DNA of 64,000 nt, from the NCBI GenBank assembly GCA_008360975.2, contig CM039211.1, positions 5,269,522 through 5,333,521 of the forward strand. The letters run 5' to 3'. Of this stretch, positions 11,961 through 25,760 are shown in pieces (position 1 is the stretch's first letter; every line of letters begins with the position of its first letter). A program made the position numbers and the translations under genes. The notes beneath the pieces are model-generated. The model did no database searches, was not told the origin of the DNA, and was given only the letters and a program-made list of their open reading frames with translations. Source of the DNA: Lichenostomus cassidix (Eukaryota; Chordata; Aves; Passeriformes; Meliphagidae).

Positions 11961-14900
11961 ATAGAGCAAGATGAGCACAGGAGGGGAGTTATTCATTAAC
12001 AGCAGCAATTCAGTGTGTTGGGGTCCTGTGCTGGTGACATCTCCTTTCCCCGTGGAATGGTGTGAAATGCCATACTGCAGGCATCTGTGGTATTCAGAGT
12101 CTGAGCCACTGTAGGGCAGGACCGAATGCTGGGGCATGTGCTCAGTGACTTTGGACCTGAGGCAGTAATGACTGAGCTGCTGCTGTGGAGCAGCGTTTTT
12201 TGTGTGATAAAACCAGGTAGCTTTTTTAGGACATGCTTGTCTCTTGTTTGGGTACTCCACTGCCCCATGCTACTGCCCTGGGCACACCCTGGGTGATATC
12301 CACGTGTGCCCAGGTGGAAAAGGAAGCAAGAGCCAGTTGATGGAACTCATCAGGTCCTTTTCCTGATAACAGAGTTGTGCTTTTGAACAGAACATTTTCT
12401 TTGGGACAACAGTTGAAACAACTGGGTTAGCCTATCAGGTTCTTCACTGGGCAAAAGAAGAGCTTTTATAAGTGGGAGCCAGATTTTTCAGAATAAAAGT
12501 CAGTGCTGGTAACGAATTTAACTGGATAGGCTAGAAATTTGGTCTTGCTGTCAAGAGATGAACTGGCTCCCAAAAAGTGTCTCTGCCAATTAGGGTGGTT
12601 TTTTTTTTTTCTTTTTTTTCCCCAGTGTTAAGCAGTGGCATCCCTTCCTGTAAGGCGCCACAGCTTCATCATGTCTGGGGTAGCAGGTGCCTGGCATGGC
12701 AGGAAGGCTGCTAAAGCCCACCAAAGAGAAAGCAACCTGCAGACTCCTAGGGACAGCAGTCCCTGGGGGGTCTAGCAGCAGAACAGCACCAGTGCAGTTC
12801 CCTTCCCCTGCCACCGACATTTTCAGTCACTTGATGAAAGAGGTGTCATGTGACAGGACCAGGAACACGACCATAGTGGGGGTGCCATCTCCTGCCATCA
12901 CAGTGGGGAGTCTCAGACACCATGTGAGGTCATTTTGAAGAGAGCACAGTCTAAAGCCAGGTTTGTCCATCTGGGAGGGCTTTTGAAAATGGTGTTTAAA
13001 TTCTGCTGGTGCCCAGCTGCAGCTGCTACGTGGCATCCCTGCACGAAACCATCATAAGGATTCCTTGCATGCAGAGGCTGCCAGGCAAGGAGCTGTAGAA
13101 CTCCAGACTGAATGGGATGGTGCTTGGAAGCACCGGCCCTGCTCATTGCACAGCTCTGAGGGCTGGTGTGGCAACATCTCTTCATCTCCACTTTGCTTAG
13201 TGCAAACCCACATTTTTAAAAATTGTTTTCTGGCAAGCCATGAAGAGCCAGATGAGGCAGCAGCCTCTCTGTGGGTGTGGTGGGGGGGGCTCTGATCTGT
13301 GCTGGTGGACAGGTCTGTGGGGGATCTTGTCTGGACAGGGATGCAGAGGGTGTTGATGTCTAAGATGGAGCCTAGGGCCATGCCAGTCTCTGCTGGGTGG
13401 AGCATTCTGGTGCTGGTTGCTACCTTGTGTAATTTCAGATGGGGATGCATGCTACCTTGGGTGGCCATTTCAGATGGGCTGATGTCTTGTAATGATACCT
13501 GCAATGAAGGTGGGAGTACAGGGGGATTCACCAGCACCCCTAGACTGGCTTTTTCAATATTGCTTATCTGTTGGTATTGAACCTCTGATGCCGAAGAGGT
13601 TGCATTACCCCATTATCCCCCAGCATTGCCTCATCCTTGACCATGCTCCTGAGCTGGTGACAATCACACACCTGCTGTGGGGTGGGGGCCAAAGGCCTGG
13701 CTTCCCTTGGTGCAGACCATGGTGTATCTCAGAGAGGAAAATAACCAGCCCAGCTATTATGGAGGGTGGTTCTGAGACAGTGGCAAAGGGGCTCTGTGAG
13801 CCCCCTTCCACCACCTGAACCCCCTACATTTTCTGATCTGTCCTTTGCTGTAGTTAATTACATGTCCAGTGGGCTTATTTCTTTCATACTGTTACTGACA
13901 ATCTGTTAGATAAAGGAAAAAAAATGCGTTGGTGCCCTGTGGTATTGAAAGTGAAGGGTTTTCACAGTGTCAGGGTAATGAATTCTGCACGGGTTTGAAG
14001 CACCTGAGCTTGGGGGAGTCCTTGTGTCATGTGTCTGGGAGTGACAACCCCCAGTGGTTAATTACTGCCATAGATGAGAGCTGAGCTGATAGCAAAATGA
14101 GATAATTTCATTAGTAGTTAAATTTGAAGTTAATTGGATTCACGTTTACACACAGTAGTGTACAAAGACACACTTGGAAATGCTCTTTGCTGCCTTTTGA
14201 TTTTTTTTAACATAGGTGAACTGAGGAATGCTTCTAAACTGCTCCCTCTTTTTTTCACCATGGTTTGGAGACAGGAGAGTCCTATGCTGCCTCAGGCTGC
14301 TCTCTGCCCCAGCAATTTTGTCCTGCAGTGGGGACATCTGCTGATGCCCAAGTGCTGCTTGCCTCGTCTGCTTAAGGGTTGCTGCTAACCTCTCCTGTAG
14401 CTGGTGGCAAAATTTCTTTTGTGGAAAAAAATTACTGTTTTGCACTTTTTTTGCAAAATGGTGATTTACTTTCATTGTGGGTGTTGCCAGCTCCCGGTGA
14501 ATGGAGGGATAAACACTTACTGACTGACTGCTGTGTGCAGAGCCTTTGACATGTACAGGGGCATCTGCAGTAGAAGCATTTGGTCAACTCCCCACAACGA
14601 CAACACTGCTGCACCCTCTAAAGCATTTCTCCTCTGGAAATCAGATGAGTGATGGGTCAGTGTTGCCTTGGAGGTGTTCACCAGGGACCTGAAGGAGCCT
14701 GATGAAGCAATCTGGAGGAGGTGATGGGGTGAAGGAGATGACAGGGTCCAGGCAGAATGGGCACTAGAGCTGCTATGTGCTCCTTCTGTTCTGGAGGTGT
14801 GCCAGTCTCAGGTCAACAGATATCACTGAGGGTACCAGTGCTGCTGGGGCTACCAGCCTCTCCATGAGGAGGCCACTAGAGGCAAGACTCAAAAAGATAT

Positions 14901-17900
14901 TTCAGTACCTGGAGCTTACAATTGTTGGTAGAGGTTGTTGGAAAGAGGTTGTGGGTTACCTTGGAAAATCCTGCTAGGCTCTGCTCTACCTGGACTTCTG
15001 TACAGGCTGGTGCAGGCAGCTAAGCGGCTCTGTCCTGCACAATACCAGCCCAGCAAGGCACAGAGGCAGCTCTGCCCACAGCTACTTCCTCACCATCTCT
15101 AACTTCAGGTGTATAAATAACCTTCAAAGAGCACAGGACAAAGACATTCAGGCATAAATGTGTCTTGAAGGACCTTGGTCCCTGTGTTTGTGTGGCCCAC
15201 TGCTAAAATGTAGACGTTTGTTTCCTCTGGAGTCCTTTGCCTGTATGAGTAACGTGGGAGCACCCTGGAGCAGAGGCTGCTTCTTAACCTCTGTTTGTAC
15301 CAGATGAATTAGTGCTTTGCTCTTAAATCAATTATTTTAGTACAATTGAAGCTCGCTGGCACTGGGGGAAAATCTCAGCGAATGGGATACAGCAGTCTTC
15401 CTTTTTTGGGGAAAGCACATTGGATGGAATTAACAGGATGAGGTGGGATTGCAGCACCTGCAGCTATGCCCTTGGTCACCTTTGGCCAGACCCCTCAGCC
15501 TGCTCTCAGGCCCTGCCTGAGATTTGGTTGTGGGGACACTGCTAGGAAGATTTGTTGACAGATGACAGAACATTTTATTTGGAAATGGGATGTAATGGAA
15601 GCCAGCCCAAACCTGTGGAATAGGTCATGGGTAATGTTTTCTTTATTCAGTGAGGAGCAGAGATCCTGCTCATCATACTGTCCTTAGTGGTGGTTACAGT
15701 GGTTAGTGCCCTTGACACTGATCCTATTCATTCTGGGTATGACAGTAGCTCTGGAGAATGTGAGAAATTTGTAATATTTCAAAATACTGAAGTAAATTGC
15801 AAGGCTTTTGTAGCTATTGGAAAGTGAGGAGTGAGAAGTAGACTGTGTGGGGCAGTTCAGGAAGGGGAGCTTGCTCATGGATCAAGGCACCTTTGGGACA
15901 TGAGGTGTTGTGCTATTCTGTGGTGACGCCATACAACCAGGGAAGGGAAGAGTCCTGGTGTTCCTCCTATGTCTCTGGAGGGCTCCTAGATGGCAACAGT
16001 CAGCCTGTGAATTGTTCATCTGCATTAGGGACAGCCCTTAGCTGAGTCTGTGCCAACACTGGGGATGAACTTAGCTTCTGTGGCTGAATTTATGTAGACC
16101 GCAGGTACTTTTGTATTCTCTAGACCACAGAGATGACATAATCATAATTTTGTGTGGGATAGAAGAAAGCAGGGGGAGAATATTTTAATCTAAAATAACC
16201 ATTTTCTGCCTTCATTGAATAATTAGAATTCATTATGCCCTTCCGTAAGGGATGTGACTTTTCCCTGGAACTGGAGAGCAAATTAATCAATTGTTTTGAA
16301 CCTTAAATTCTTTTAGGATGTGAATACACCATAAATATTCTGTAGGAAGGGCCTGAGAGGAACAGCTTGCATCCTGATTTGTGGATACTGGGTACTGAGG
16401 AAAGTGGGGCATGTGCTGAGAGATCAGTACAGCAATGCTTGAGTTTTAGCATGTACCCATTCATCTGAGGGCAGAGGGAAGCAACCTTCATGGCTGTGAC
16501 ACAGGGATTGTGAGCTGCAATTTGCAGTAACTTGTGTACCTGTCTCTTGTCTCATCAGATGAACTCTCATTTCTTTGACGATATTGAAAAAAGGAAGATT
16601 TAAAGTTGTATTTTTAGATCAGTTAAAAATTAAATTGGGACTCAAAATCTCTACCAACCAAAAAGTTTTAGATAATGGTTCTGGTCTTTGGAAAAACATT
16701 CAGTTTCAATCTCTCCAACCTCTAGAAACCTGAAAAAAGTTCACTGCCTTAAAAACAATTGCCTACAGAAAACACTGAAAAAACAGAATTGGTGCATTTT
16801 TTTCTTGTCAATGATGTTACAATCAACGAAGTCATATACCTTTTCTTGCTGATCCAACACTCTGCCTTTTGAGGAAGGAACCTGATTTTTGCTAATGAGC
16901 TGTTTTGGGCTAACAGGATCTTGATGCTCACTGTGGCCAAAGTGGTCCCTGTGCTGCAGAGGCTGGAAGAGCAGAGGCTCATCCTTTGGGCTAGGGGCTC
17001 CATGCAGTCCAGAGTCACTTCCTCTTAACTGACATGGACACTCGGCTTTTCAGAGCTCAGGTCTCATGCAGTGCCACTGCTTCTGAATAGTTGTTTGGAT
17101 CTGATGGATGCCTCATTTCTCCTGTGGCCTTGGAGGAGCTACTCGGCCGGCTGGTAGAGGTGCTGGCAGAGCCAGGGTGGTAGGCCAAAGGGGCAGGTCC
17201 ACGAACCAAAGTAGTGCCTGAGTAGTGTGTGTGATGCTCACACTGGGAGAGCATTGCAGTGCCTACATGCAGCTGCTGACCCAGCCATGGTGGTGCAGGG
17301 TCAGTGCTACCAGGCACCTGTGTGTCTTGAAAGCAACTTCTTCTTGGTAAAGTGTTCTGCCCTAGGATGCCATGAGAGCCCAGAAGACCCAGGGCTCCAG
17401 GATTTCTTCTGGGGTGAGGGCTGGATACTCCCTGGTGACAGCACAGGAGCATTGTTTTCTTCTGGGGGGATCTCTTGTGTCCACAGCCAACAGTGGTTTG
17501 CCTAAAATCCCACTGCAGCAAGCCTGAAGGGATGGTGACTATCCCAGAACCTCCATATGGGAGTAGGGTCCAGGCATGATTGAGGCAATTCTTCTGTGAG
17601 ACTGTGTGAGCCATGCTATCTGACCTCCTGTCTTCACTCTGCCATCAGAAATGTGTCCTGAAAGGTCCTGGGAGCTGTGCCTGGGAGAGGGTGAAGGAAG
17701 AGAGGGTACCCCAGACCCCTAGTCCAGGGGCAGAGGGAGATGGAGCACATCCCATTCCCTAGTTTTGTGGGGTTATTTCCATGGAAGACCTGTGGATACT
17801 TGACTAAAACCCATGTTTCTGTGGCCTAAGGAAAGAGCACTGCATCAGATTGTGTCTGCAAATCTGACCCTTCTTCTTCATATATGATAAACTATATTTT

Positions 17901-18139
17901 TAAACCACCTTCATGTCTCAATGTCTAGTGTTTGGTCCCTTTTTTTTTTTTTTACTGCTTTAATAAGAGATAAAACCAATGCCCTGCATTGTATTTAGAC
18001 CGCAAACAGTCTCAGTCTGTGCACTGTGATTTTCTAGGGAGTTTTCTGGGGAAATGTCATTAGGATCAGTGTTATTTCGCATTTCACTGCTTCTGACTTT
18101 ACAAATCTAAGCTTTGGAGGAATTTGTGAATAAGGGTGA

Positions 18140-18520
<381 letters not shown>

Positions 18521-20639
18521 TAGGGGGGAAAGAAAAAATGAAAGGGAAATCAAATAGCATTTCAGGAAAGAAACATTGCATGCTGTGAATGTTCCATGCT
18601 GAGGTGAGCATGAGGCAGAAGCCACGGTGCTGAAGGGGAAGGGGAGGAGGGAAGTGATCCTGAGTGAAGTAGGACCAGGCTCCCCAGCACAAGAGGCCGC
18701 ATAGCCTGTAGAGTGCCAAAGCAAAGCGTTGGCACTGAGATGCTGGAGGAGATCACAGCGTCCTTTCTGTGGAGCCTGGAGATTGCTGCATGTTGGGCTA
18801 TGCCAGGCTCTTCTCACTCGGGCTTTGCTCTAACTCATCCGGTTTCTCCCAACACTGTCCCTCTGTGCTGCCCCACCAGTGAGGTCACTAGCCCTGGGGG
18901 CTGGACATGCCCTGACCTCAATCTTCCACTGTGCAAACCTGACTCATGGGGACACCGACTTGTTCCCAGGACACTGTACTTCTGTAATTTCCTTCCCATT
19001 TTGGAAACTCGCAGTCAGAAATGCCAGGTGACATGAGCCAGCTGGTGGCTACTGTTTGCCTGCATGGCAAAGCACAGGTTTTGGAGGTGCCTGGGGTGGC
19101 CAGAGCAGGTTCTGCAGGTATGTCACATTGCTGGTGTCCCCCTCCAGTGCTGTTGGCTGCAGATCTGCATGCAATCCAGAGCAGGACTTCTGGGTGCTGG
19201 CACTGTTTTTGTAGCAGTGGTGGGGCTACAATATTTCTGTGTTTTCTGGGGAGTTACCAGCTGTTTGGGAGCAGCTGCCAGGGTCAGTTGGCAAAGCTGC
19301 AGGATGTGGGGCTTAGTGTTGTTCAGCCAGAGGAAGTGCAGAGGGGGTTCAGTGATGTAGAGTCATCTGAGCTGATTTTCCCAGGTAATAGATTTTATTT
19401 TTAACTACATATAGGCGTGTGTGACCCATTATATTGAATAACTGCACTGTTCCTCTCACTGGTTCCTTTAATAACAACCTTCTGCTCCAGCTAGTGTGAA
19501 GGTCAGCTGCAATTCCTGTAGGTCCTCGGTCTCATTTAAGTGAGAATTTGCTAACTAGCATCTAAAATGACTTCTCAATCCTTCTTTGACTCCTGTCCTT
19601 TGCAGGACCAGTTCTTAGAGCCTGGCTAGGGCAAGCACCACAGTCCCTGAGGGTGCTGACAGTAAGGCAGGTGACAGACCCAGTCTGGTGCCATTGGCTC
19701 ATCCCTGCTTGGTCCAAAATGGCCACATTGTCATGCCCAAGCACAGGCATGTATTTGTTGTAGAAGCTCTCAGGAATTCATCTCACAACCTGCCTCTGCC
19801 TTGTTCTAATTTTTGGAGCCTTTGCTAGAAATGTGTTTCCTTGATAAGATTTTTAATCATTAGCCATGAATTTCTGCTTGTAATTAAGCAATTGTGTGAG
19901 TTAAGTGCTTTGAGACATGGGAGAAATGTATACATGATAACACATAAGCAGTGTTTTGTTGCATGCTTGTTGCTACTGCCATTGCCCCTGCTAATGTGAG
20001 TAAACCCAGTTCTTACCATGCTGTGGGTGTTTGTCCCACACCTGCCGTGGTCTGTAGCTCGCCTGTGGGGCAGGGGAGAGCTTCACACTCCCTTGCATTT
20101 GCAAGCTGTGTGGATTCAGCTTCATATTCTGTCTTTATCTCTTCTCCAGCTGCCCTTGCCACTGCTCATCCTAACAGGAGCACTTTTGCCTCCTGCCAGC
20201 CCCAGGTCCTTTCTTATCTCTCCCACAGGCAAGGATGTACACAGGAACCTGCCTCTGCTCCATCTCCATGACTTGTTCAAACATATGCTCACAATTTCAC
20301 ATCTCCTTCTTTTCCTGCAAAGCAAGGGACTTGCATATCAACAGTGAATATCCATTTTTATGTGGCTTGTGAATGTCTGCCATGGCAGAGAATAAACAAT
20401 TCAAACGCTTTTCTCTGAAAGAACCAAACAACAAACATGTGGCTTTGATTTCAGTCCAGAGCTTTAGGAACTGAGAGCTGGCATTACTTGAGGCTCCCAT
20501 AAATGCATTCCCTCTGCAAGTCACTGGCCCTGTAAGCTTCTCCTGCCTTTGGTGGCTGTCACCCTCTTGAAGTGACTGGAGCAGAGCTGTCTGAGCTGTA
20601 CTGAGGTGCCAGCACCTACAGGGCTCTGCTGTCACAGGG

Positions 20640-21465
20640 CACAAGTGAAATGCCACAGTGGGGACAAATGGGAAGATAGGTGGGAAAATAACTGGCTGGG
20701 TGGTCAAGCTCAGAGGCAGTGGCTAATGCCACACTACAGCTGGGTGCTGGTACCACGCACAGAACTGCAGGGCATGGCTAGAGGTCTCTCTCGGTTCACG
20801 ACTTCATCCACAACTAGGAAAGAGCACAGCTCATCAGGTGTTCAGAGAATGCCAACATTTATGATGTTATCAGTAGGCTCCAGAGTAGGGCAGTAATGTG
20901 GAGGCACGTAGGCAGACTGAGGAGGAGCACAAAATCCAGCAAGGGCAAACCAAAGATCCTGCACCAGGAAAAGGAGCACTTGGCAACAAAATGGGCTGAG
21001 GACAGTTTGGCTCCTAGAGGGGCTCCAGGGATGAGACAGACTGGGAGCCAAGCATCAACCTCCCATGTGCATTGGTGGTGAGAATGGTTAGCATCATCCT
21101 GGGCAGGAGTTGGAGGGAAGGAGTTATTGCCCCTCACTTGGAACTTACGGACTCACAATGGGAATAGTACTATTTTGGGCCCCCCACAGTACAAAGAAGC
21201 AATTGGCAAAAGTTGAAACAAGCAAGATGCAGCTGGATATGACAAAAGTCTCCAAATGTTTCCCCCAAGAGATGGGCTCAGAGGTAGAAGAGGTTGCTCA
21301 AAGGGGTTGTGCAGTCTCAATTTTTGTGGGTTTTCAAGGCTAGGCTGGATGAAGCCCTGAGCACCCTACCCTGGCCTTATTGCTTATCCTGCTCTGAGAA
21401 GGGTCCTGAGACCACCTGAAGACCCTTCCATCCTGAAATGCCTGGTCATTCCATGACTCAGTGTT
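20640..21465 (+). mobile_element. CR1 LINE 3' fragment, longer copy
   Basis: The sequence follows the 3' part of CR1 from the end of the reverse-transcriptase ORF (AACTGGCTGGGTGGTCAAGC at 20688, then a GGTGCTGGTACCA-like piece) through a lysine-rich zone with AAGATCCTGCACCAGGAAAA to the CAAGGCTAGGCTGGATGAAG and CCTGCTCTGAGAAGGGTCCT tail and a decayed CATTCCATGA end. It is strongly diverged with internal losses, and no intact protein remains. Confidence 0.75.
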
Positions 21466-23413
21466 TCAACTAAGGCCCTGCTGGGAATGTGCTGCAGAAA
21501 GTCAAATGCTTCTGCCTGATACTGTGAGCAGAGATGGAGTCAGGGAGCTGTCAACAGAGGGAGATCAGGCTCCTCTCTGTAAAGCAGCGGTGCCAGAAGG
21601 GACAGTTCTGCTCTAGAACCCAGTTACCATTAAATAACTGAGCCATGAATCCCACTTGGAGGCTGGAGGGAGCCCTATAGACATCTTTCTTGTCACAGGG
21701 AAGATCTGCACAGGGACTGGGAGAAAGCACTTTCTAAATTCCTCCCCCCATCCTGTGACCATGGTCTCACCCTGCAACAGCCCAGTGGCACCTTCTTCCA
21801 GCCCCCAGCTTGGCATCCTGTTTGCCTGGGCTCCGTGCCCCATGCCTGACTCACCTTTTCGTTAGGGACACTATGAATGAAAGGAGGAAGGTGGGTGGAC
21901 CCAACATAGGATTGGTGACTATTCCTGGACATGCTGGGAGCAGGCATCAACGCTGACTCCATCATGTGGCATATGTCACGGGAAGCCACAGGATGCCAGG
22001 AACAGCCTCCAGCCTCACCTAGGGAAGGGGATGTAGCAACACCTGAAGCACCTTGCACAGAATGAACACATCTCTTTAAGCCTCATTGTCTGGTGGCTGA
22101 TGCCTTGAAGCATGAAAGTTTATATTCCTTGTAAATGTTCATTTTGCCTAGTGCAGCTCTCTGTATATTTTCATTATCTGTTTAAAGATTTAATCCACTG
22201 TTGGTTCCTACTAGATTTGTGGCCTCAGCATCATCTCAGGGCACACGATCCCACAGGTTAATGAGATGCTGTACGCAGAAATTATCACCAATAATTTGCT
22301 ACTGTTGTTACTATTTGTTCACACCATGACTGTGCCCCTAACGTGCTGTCGCTTTGGAAACATGGAGCAGTGTTTTCCCAGGAGCCTTTCCTTTGTCTCT
22401 GGGGAAGAGCAGGCAAGAGCAAACTGCATCTTCTCCACCCCATCATGTACTCAGAGTATGAAGCCTGGTGGCCCTGGCTGTGCTTGCTCCGTTACAAAGA
22501 GATGGTCCTTTGACTGTTTGCTTCTTCAGATGGAGATGGTGCTGTCTTCTGCTTGCAACTTCTGCCTCCTGTGCTTCTTTTACTGCCTCACATTTCGCTT
22601 TGGGAGATCAGCAGAGGCAAGCCGGGTGCACAATGGAAAATGCAATATGGTAATTTTACTGCATGGCCTGTGTGGGGGATCCAGAGCCCTTTCTTCAAGT
22701 GAAGTGTTTGAAAGGAAGCACAGCTTCTGTAGCAGCCGTTTGCTGGTCACAGAGGTGATACCATTAACGTATTTTCCTCACCTCTTGGAGGCTGGGCCTT
22801 CTCTCCAACGCTGTTCCTCCTCCTTCATGGGTTCTGCTGCCCTGCTGACTGGAGCTGGCATGGTGACAGGGACCACTGCTGCTTGCTTGGGGTCTTTTCT
22901 TGATCTTTTGTAGCCCCACAAACCAGCAGCTGGTGTTTGCAGCAGTGGCTCAGATCTCTCTTCACAGATCACTACTTGTGTCTGTGGGTCTGCTCCCCAC
23001 GTGGGTCTGGTCCAGATGTATCTGAATGTCTCTGTCCTCTCGTCTGTGGGGCACATGGTGGCCATCAGCAAGGGGACAAAGGAGAAACATAAGGAGTTGT
23101 GTGAGAGCTACAGTATGTGTGCCTGCTCCAAAGAACCCATCCCAGAAGCTGTGTCCCATTTGAGTCCTGGCAGGGCTGGGGCAGAGTGGCTTGCAGCACT
23201 TTTATTGCTGAGACAGGGGTTTGGACAAACCATGCCTGTGTTCAGCTTCAGCATGTGCGTGCTCTTGCCATCATGCTTATGACGCTGTTGTGGAGCTGAA
23301 CAAAGCTCATACGCAAGTAGCTACAATAACTCACTTAAATCCTTAATCCAGCTCTTGTGTTAGAAGTGCTGGGACAGCAGCTCCTGCTGCCCCTTAGTTT
23401 CTGTCTCCCCATT

Positions 23414-23451
23414 CCTTCTTCCCATCTCCAAGCCTTCTTCCCATCTCCAAG
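23414..23451 (+). repeat. Perfect 19-bp tandem duplication
   Basis: CCTTCTTCCCATCTCCAAG occurs twice back to back without a mismatch, which implies a recent local slippage event. Confidence 0.9.
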
Positions 23452-25059
23452 GCTGAAGCCACTGCTCTGCCGCACCTCCTCTCCTCCCCAGGGCTGCCAT
23501 TCACCCCATCCCCTCCTTTCCTGGCAGGCTCTGCATGCTGGGTGACAGGAAAGGGTAGACTCTCCAGAATAGTGATGCTGAGAATATAGTCATTAATGGG
23601 ACTCTTGAAACCCAGATGTCCTTTCTGAACACTGGTAATTTGTTTTTAATGAAAAACCATGCAGTGACCCTGAACAAATGAATTTCCTTTATAAGAAGTC
23701 TATGTGCAATTACCCGACTAAAGGGACCTGAAAACACTGACATTCAAAACTGGGCTTTGAAAAGAAAGGCATAAAAAATAGCAATGCTGTCATTAGCAAT
23801 CTTTTATCGAGGAGAAGATGCTTGTTCTAACATGTGAAGGGGAAGTAAATGATGTTGCAAACAAAACACGTCGTTTTCAAATGCATTTTTTCGTTGTGGC
23901 TCATAGATATTGATGCTGAGCACAGTAAGGTTGTGTGACTTTTTCTTGTTGGGACTGTTTCTCACACCTGAGTGTGCAAGGGATAGCACCCTCCCTCAAT
24001 CCACTGGCACCCAGCCTGCAGCAAGGGGTGCAGGGTGCCAAAAAGCTAGCCTCATATCTGGAGGGGTCAGGAGGCAGGCACTTGGATGGGTGGGACTGCC
24101 AGGATCCAGTCTGTCACGATTGGTGGAATTTCGACCCACTGCCACACGGAAGACTTTATGCATAGTTATTTTCATATGTTCATGTTTTTTGTACTGGCTG
24201 TACCTTTGCCAAAGTTTTGCGATAGCATGTTTTAATCTCATGACCATATTTAGGAGATAAAAGAGAGGCTGAGACATAAAATGCCTAAAACCAGGGGCAA
24301 ATTGCAGTATATGGGGTGTCAGAGGGCATCAGTGAAACAGGTCGTGCTCTGATGTACAGCATAATGCTGAAACTGCTAGGTTACTTGGACAGTGACATTG
24401 TTCTGGCCAGTGAGAGTGAAAGGAGATTCTGGCCCTTTATGCTAGATGGATCTAAAGCAAATGAGGAATAAATCTTAACCATTCTTTGGTGAAACAGAAA
24501 GTTCACAAGTTATCTCCTCAAAGCTTGGAAGCGACTCCCAAGTGTTTGCCATCTATTCCACCTGCTTCATGCTGCTGTTGTGGCCAGGATGGGCATGTCT
24601 GCTTGAGTTATAGGCACCTGTGCCTTTTTGACAGCTCATGTAACTTAAACCAAACCCAAATGCCCCCTGGTGCACCCCAAAGACACCTTCAGTCCCTACA
24701 GATGCACACAAAAGCATCCAAAGCTTCAATGCCATGGTCAGAAGACCTACTACCAAAGGACAAAAGTGCTGACATGTGGTTTTCTCTGGTTAAGAAAATT
24801 TTTTGCGTTTTCCTCCAAGTCTGGGGCTGCTCCACAGAAGTGCTTCCCCAAGCTTCTGTAGTCTTGGAAGACAAATCGCAGAGAAGTTTCATCACATGCG
24901 ATGGAGCATGTGATGTGCCATCACAAATATATTAGGGCAATACCAGCTTGCAAATCAGCTGACAAATGATTCCTTTAATTAATTATGAAGCAGTTAAGTA
25001 AATGGTATATGTTTTTCCTCTGCCCATGTACATTTTGAATGAGGGTCTGCCTGAATCTT

Positions 25060-25760
25060 GGAAGCCTGTAGAAACATTTTGGTTCTCATCTCTCAGGAAT
25101 GTAATTATCATGCTTGCACAGAATTTATATTGTTTTCAATATGATGTTGTCAGATATTATTTCATTGAATTTATTTAGAAATTATGCTGAAGAGGGCAAG
25201 AAGATGGAATACCAGAAAGCCAACAGCCTTTGGATCTACTGATCCACCTTCTCCTTGCAGAGCAATCCTTACCTGGGGTCAGTTAGACCCTCTGCTCTTT
25301 ACACCTAGGACATGGCCCCCAGCATTCCATGCGTGGCAAAGCCAGACCATTCTGCTTTGCTGGCCCTCTCTGCTCTGTCCATAATTTCTCCCTCCTCCTG
25401 TCGACGTAAGACAGTGTGCATATCTAAGCGTAAGTAAGCAAGGTGAAGTGTGTATAAACAAAGAGGTCTGTATTTAGGAGTGAGTAGGAGGAGAGAAAAC
25501 ATATTGTATTGCTCCACTCTTTGGAAATTTCTATGCATTTGTAATAACAAAATTACCATAATTTGCTCGTTAACGCAGCTAGATCAGTCAAGCATTGTTC
25601 CAGACATGCAGAGGCTGCCTCTCGCTCTAGGTCTGCCAGAGAGTTAAGCACGGTGGAAATTAGCATGCAAATAGCCCTAATTCGGCCGAGCTGTCAGATC
25701 CACATTCAGCTGCTTGTTCCCTTTGAAATCCCTGACAGGAGGGGCTCAGGCAAGCCCATC
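25060..25760. promoter_or_regulatory. Candidate conserved enhancer-like element in intron 8
   Basis: About 700 bp of unique sequence with AT-rich stretches (GTAATTATCATGC near 25098) and a perfect octamer, ATGCAAAT, at 25665-25672 followed by CCCTAATTCGGCCG, a CpG-bearing stretch unusual for neutral avian intron. The octamer is bound by POU factors such as Oct-1 and Oct-2, which are active in B cells. The call rests on texture and motif, not on alignment. Confidence 0.4.
25665..25672 (+). promoter_or_regulatory. Octamer core (POU site) in intron 8
   Basis: A perfect ATGCAAAT inside the CNE-like block at 25.1-25.8 kb. It is the best-placed of the four octamer cores I found in the window. Confidence 0.35.

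Noticed and set aside
22266..22913. 215-codon open frame on + with leucine-rich start and cysteine-rich middle.
   Set aside because: Looks secretory by composition only. It lies deep in intron 8 with no motif I recognise and no splice support.
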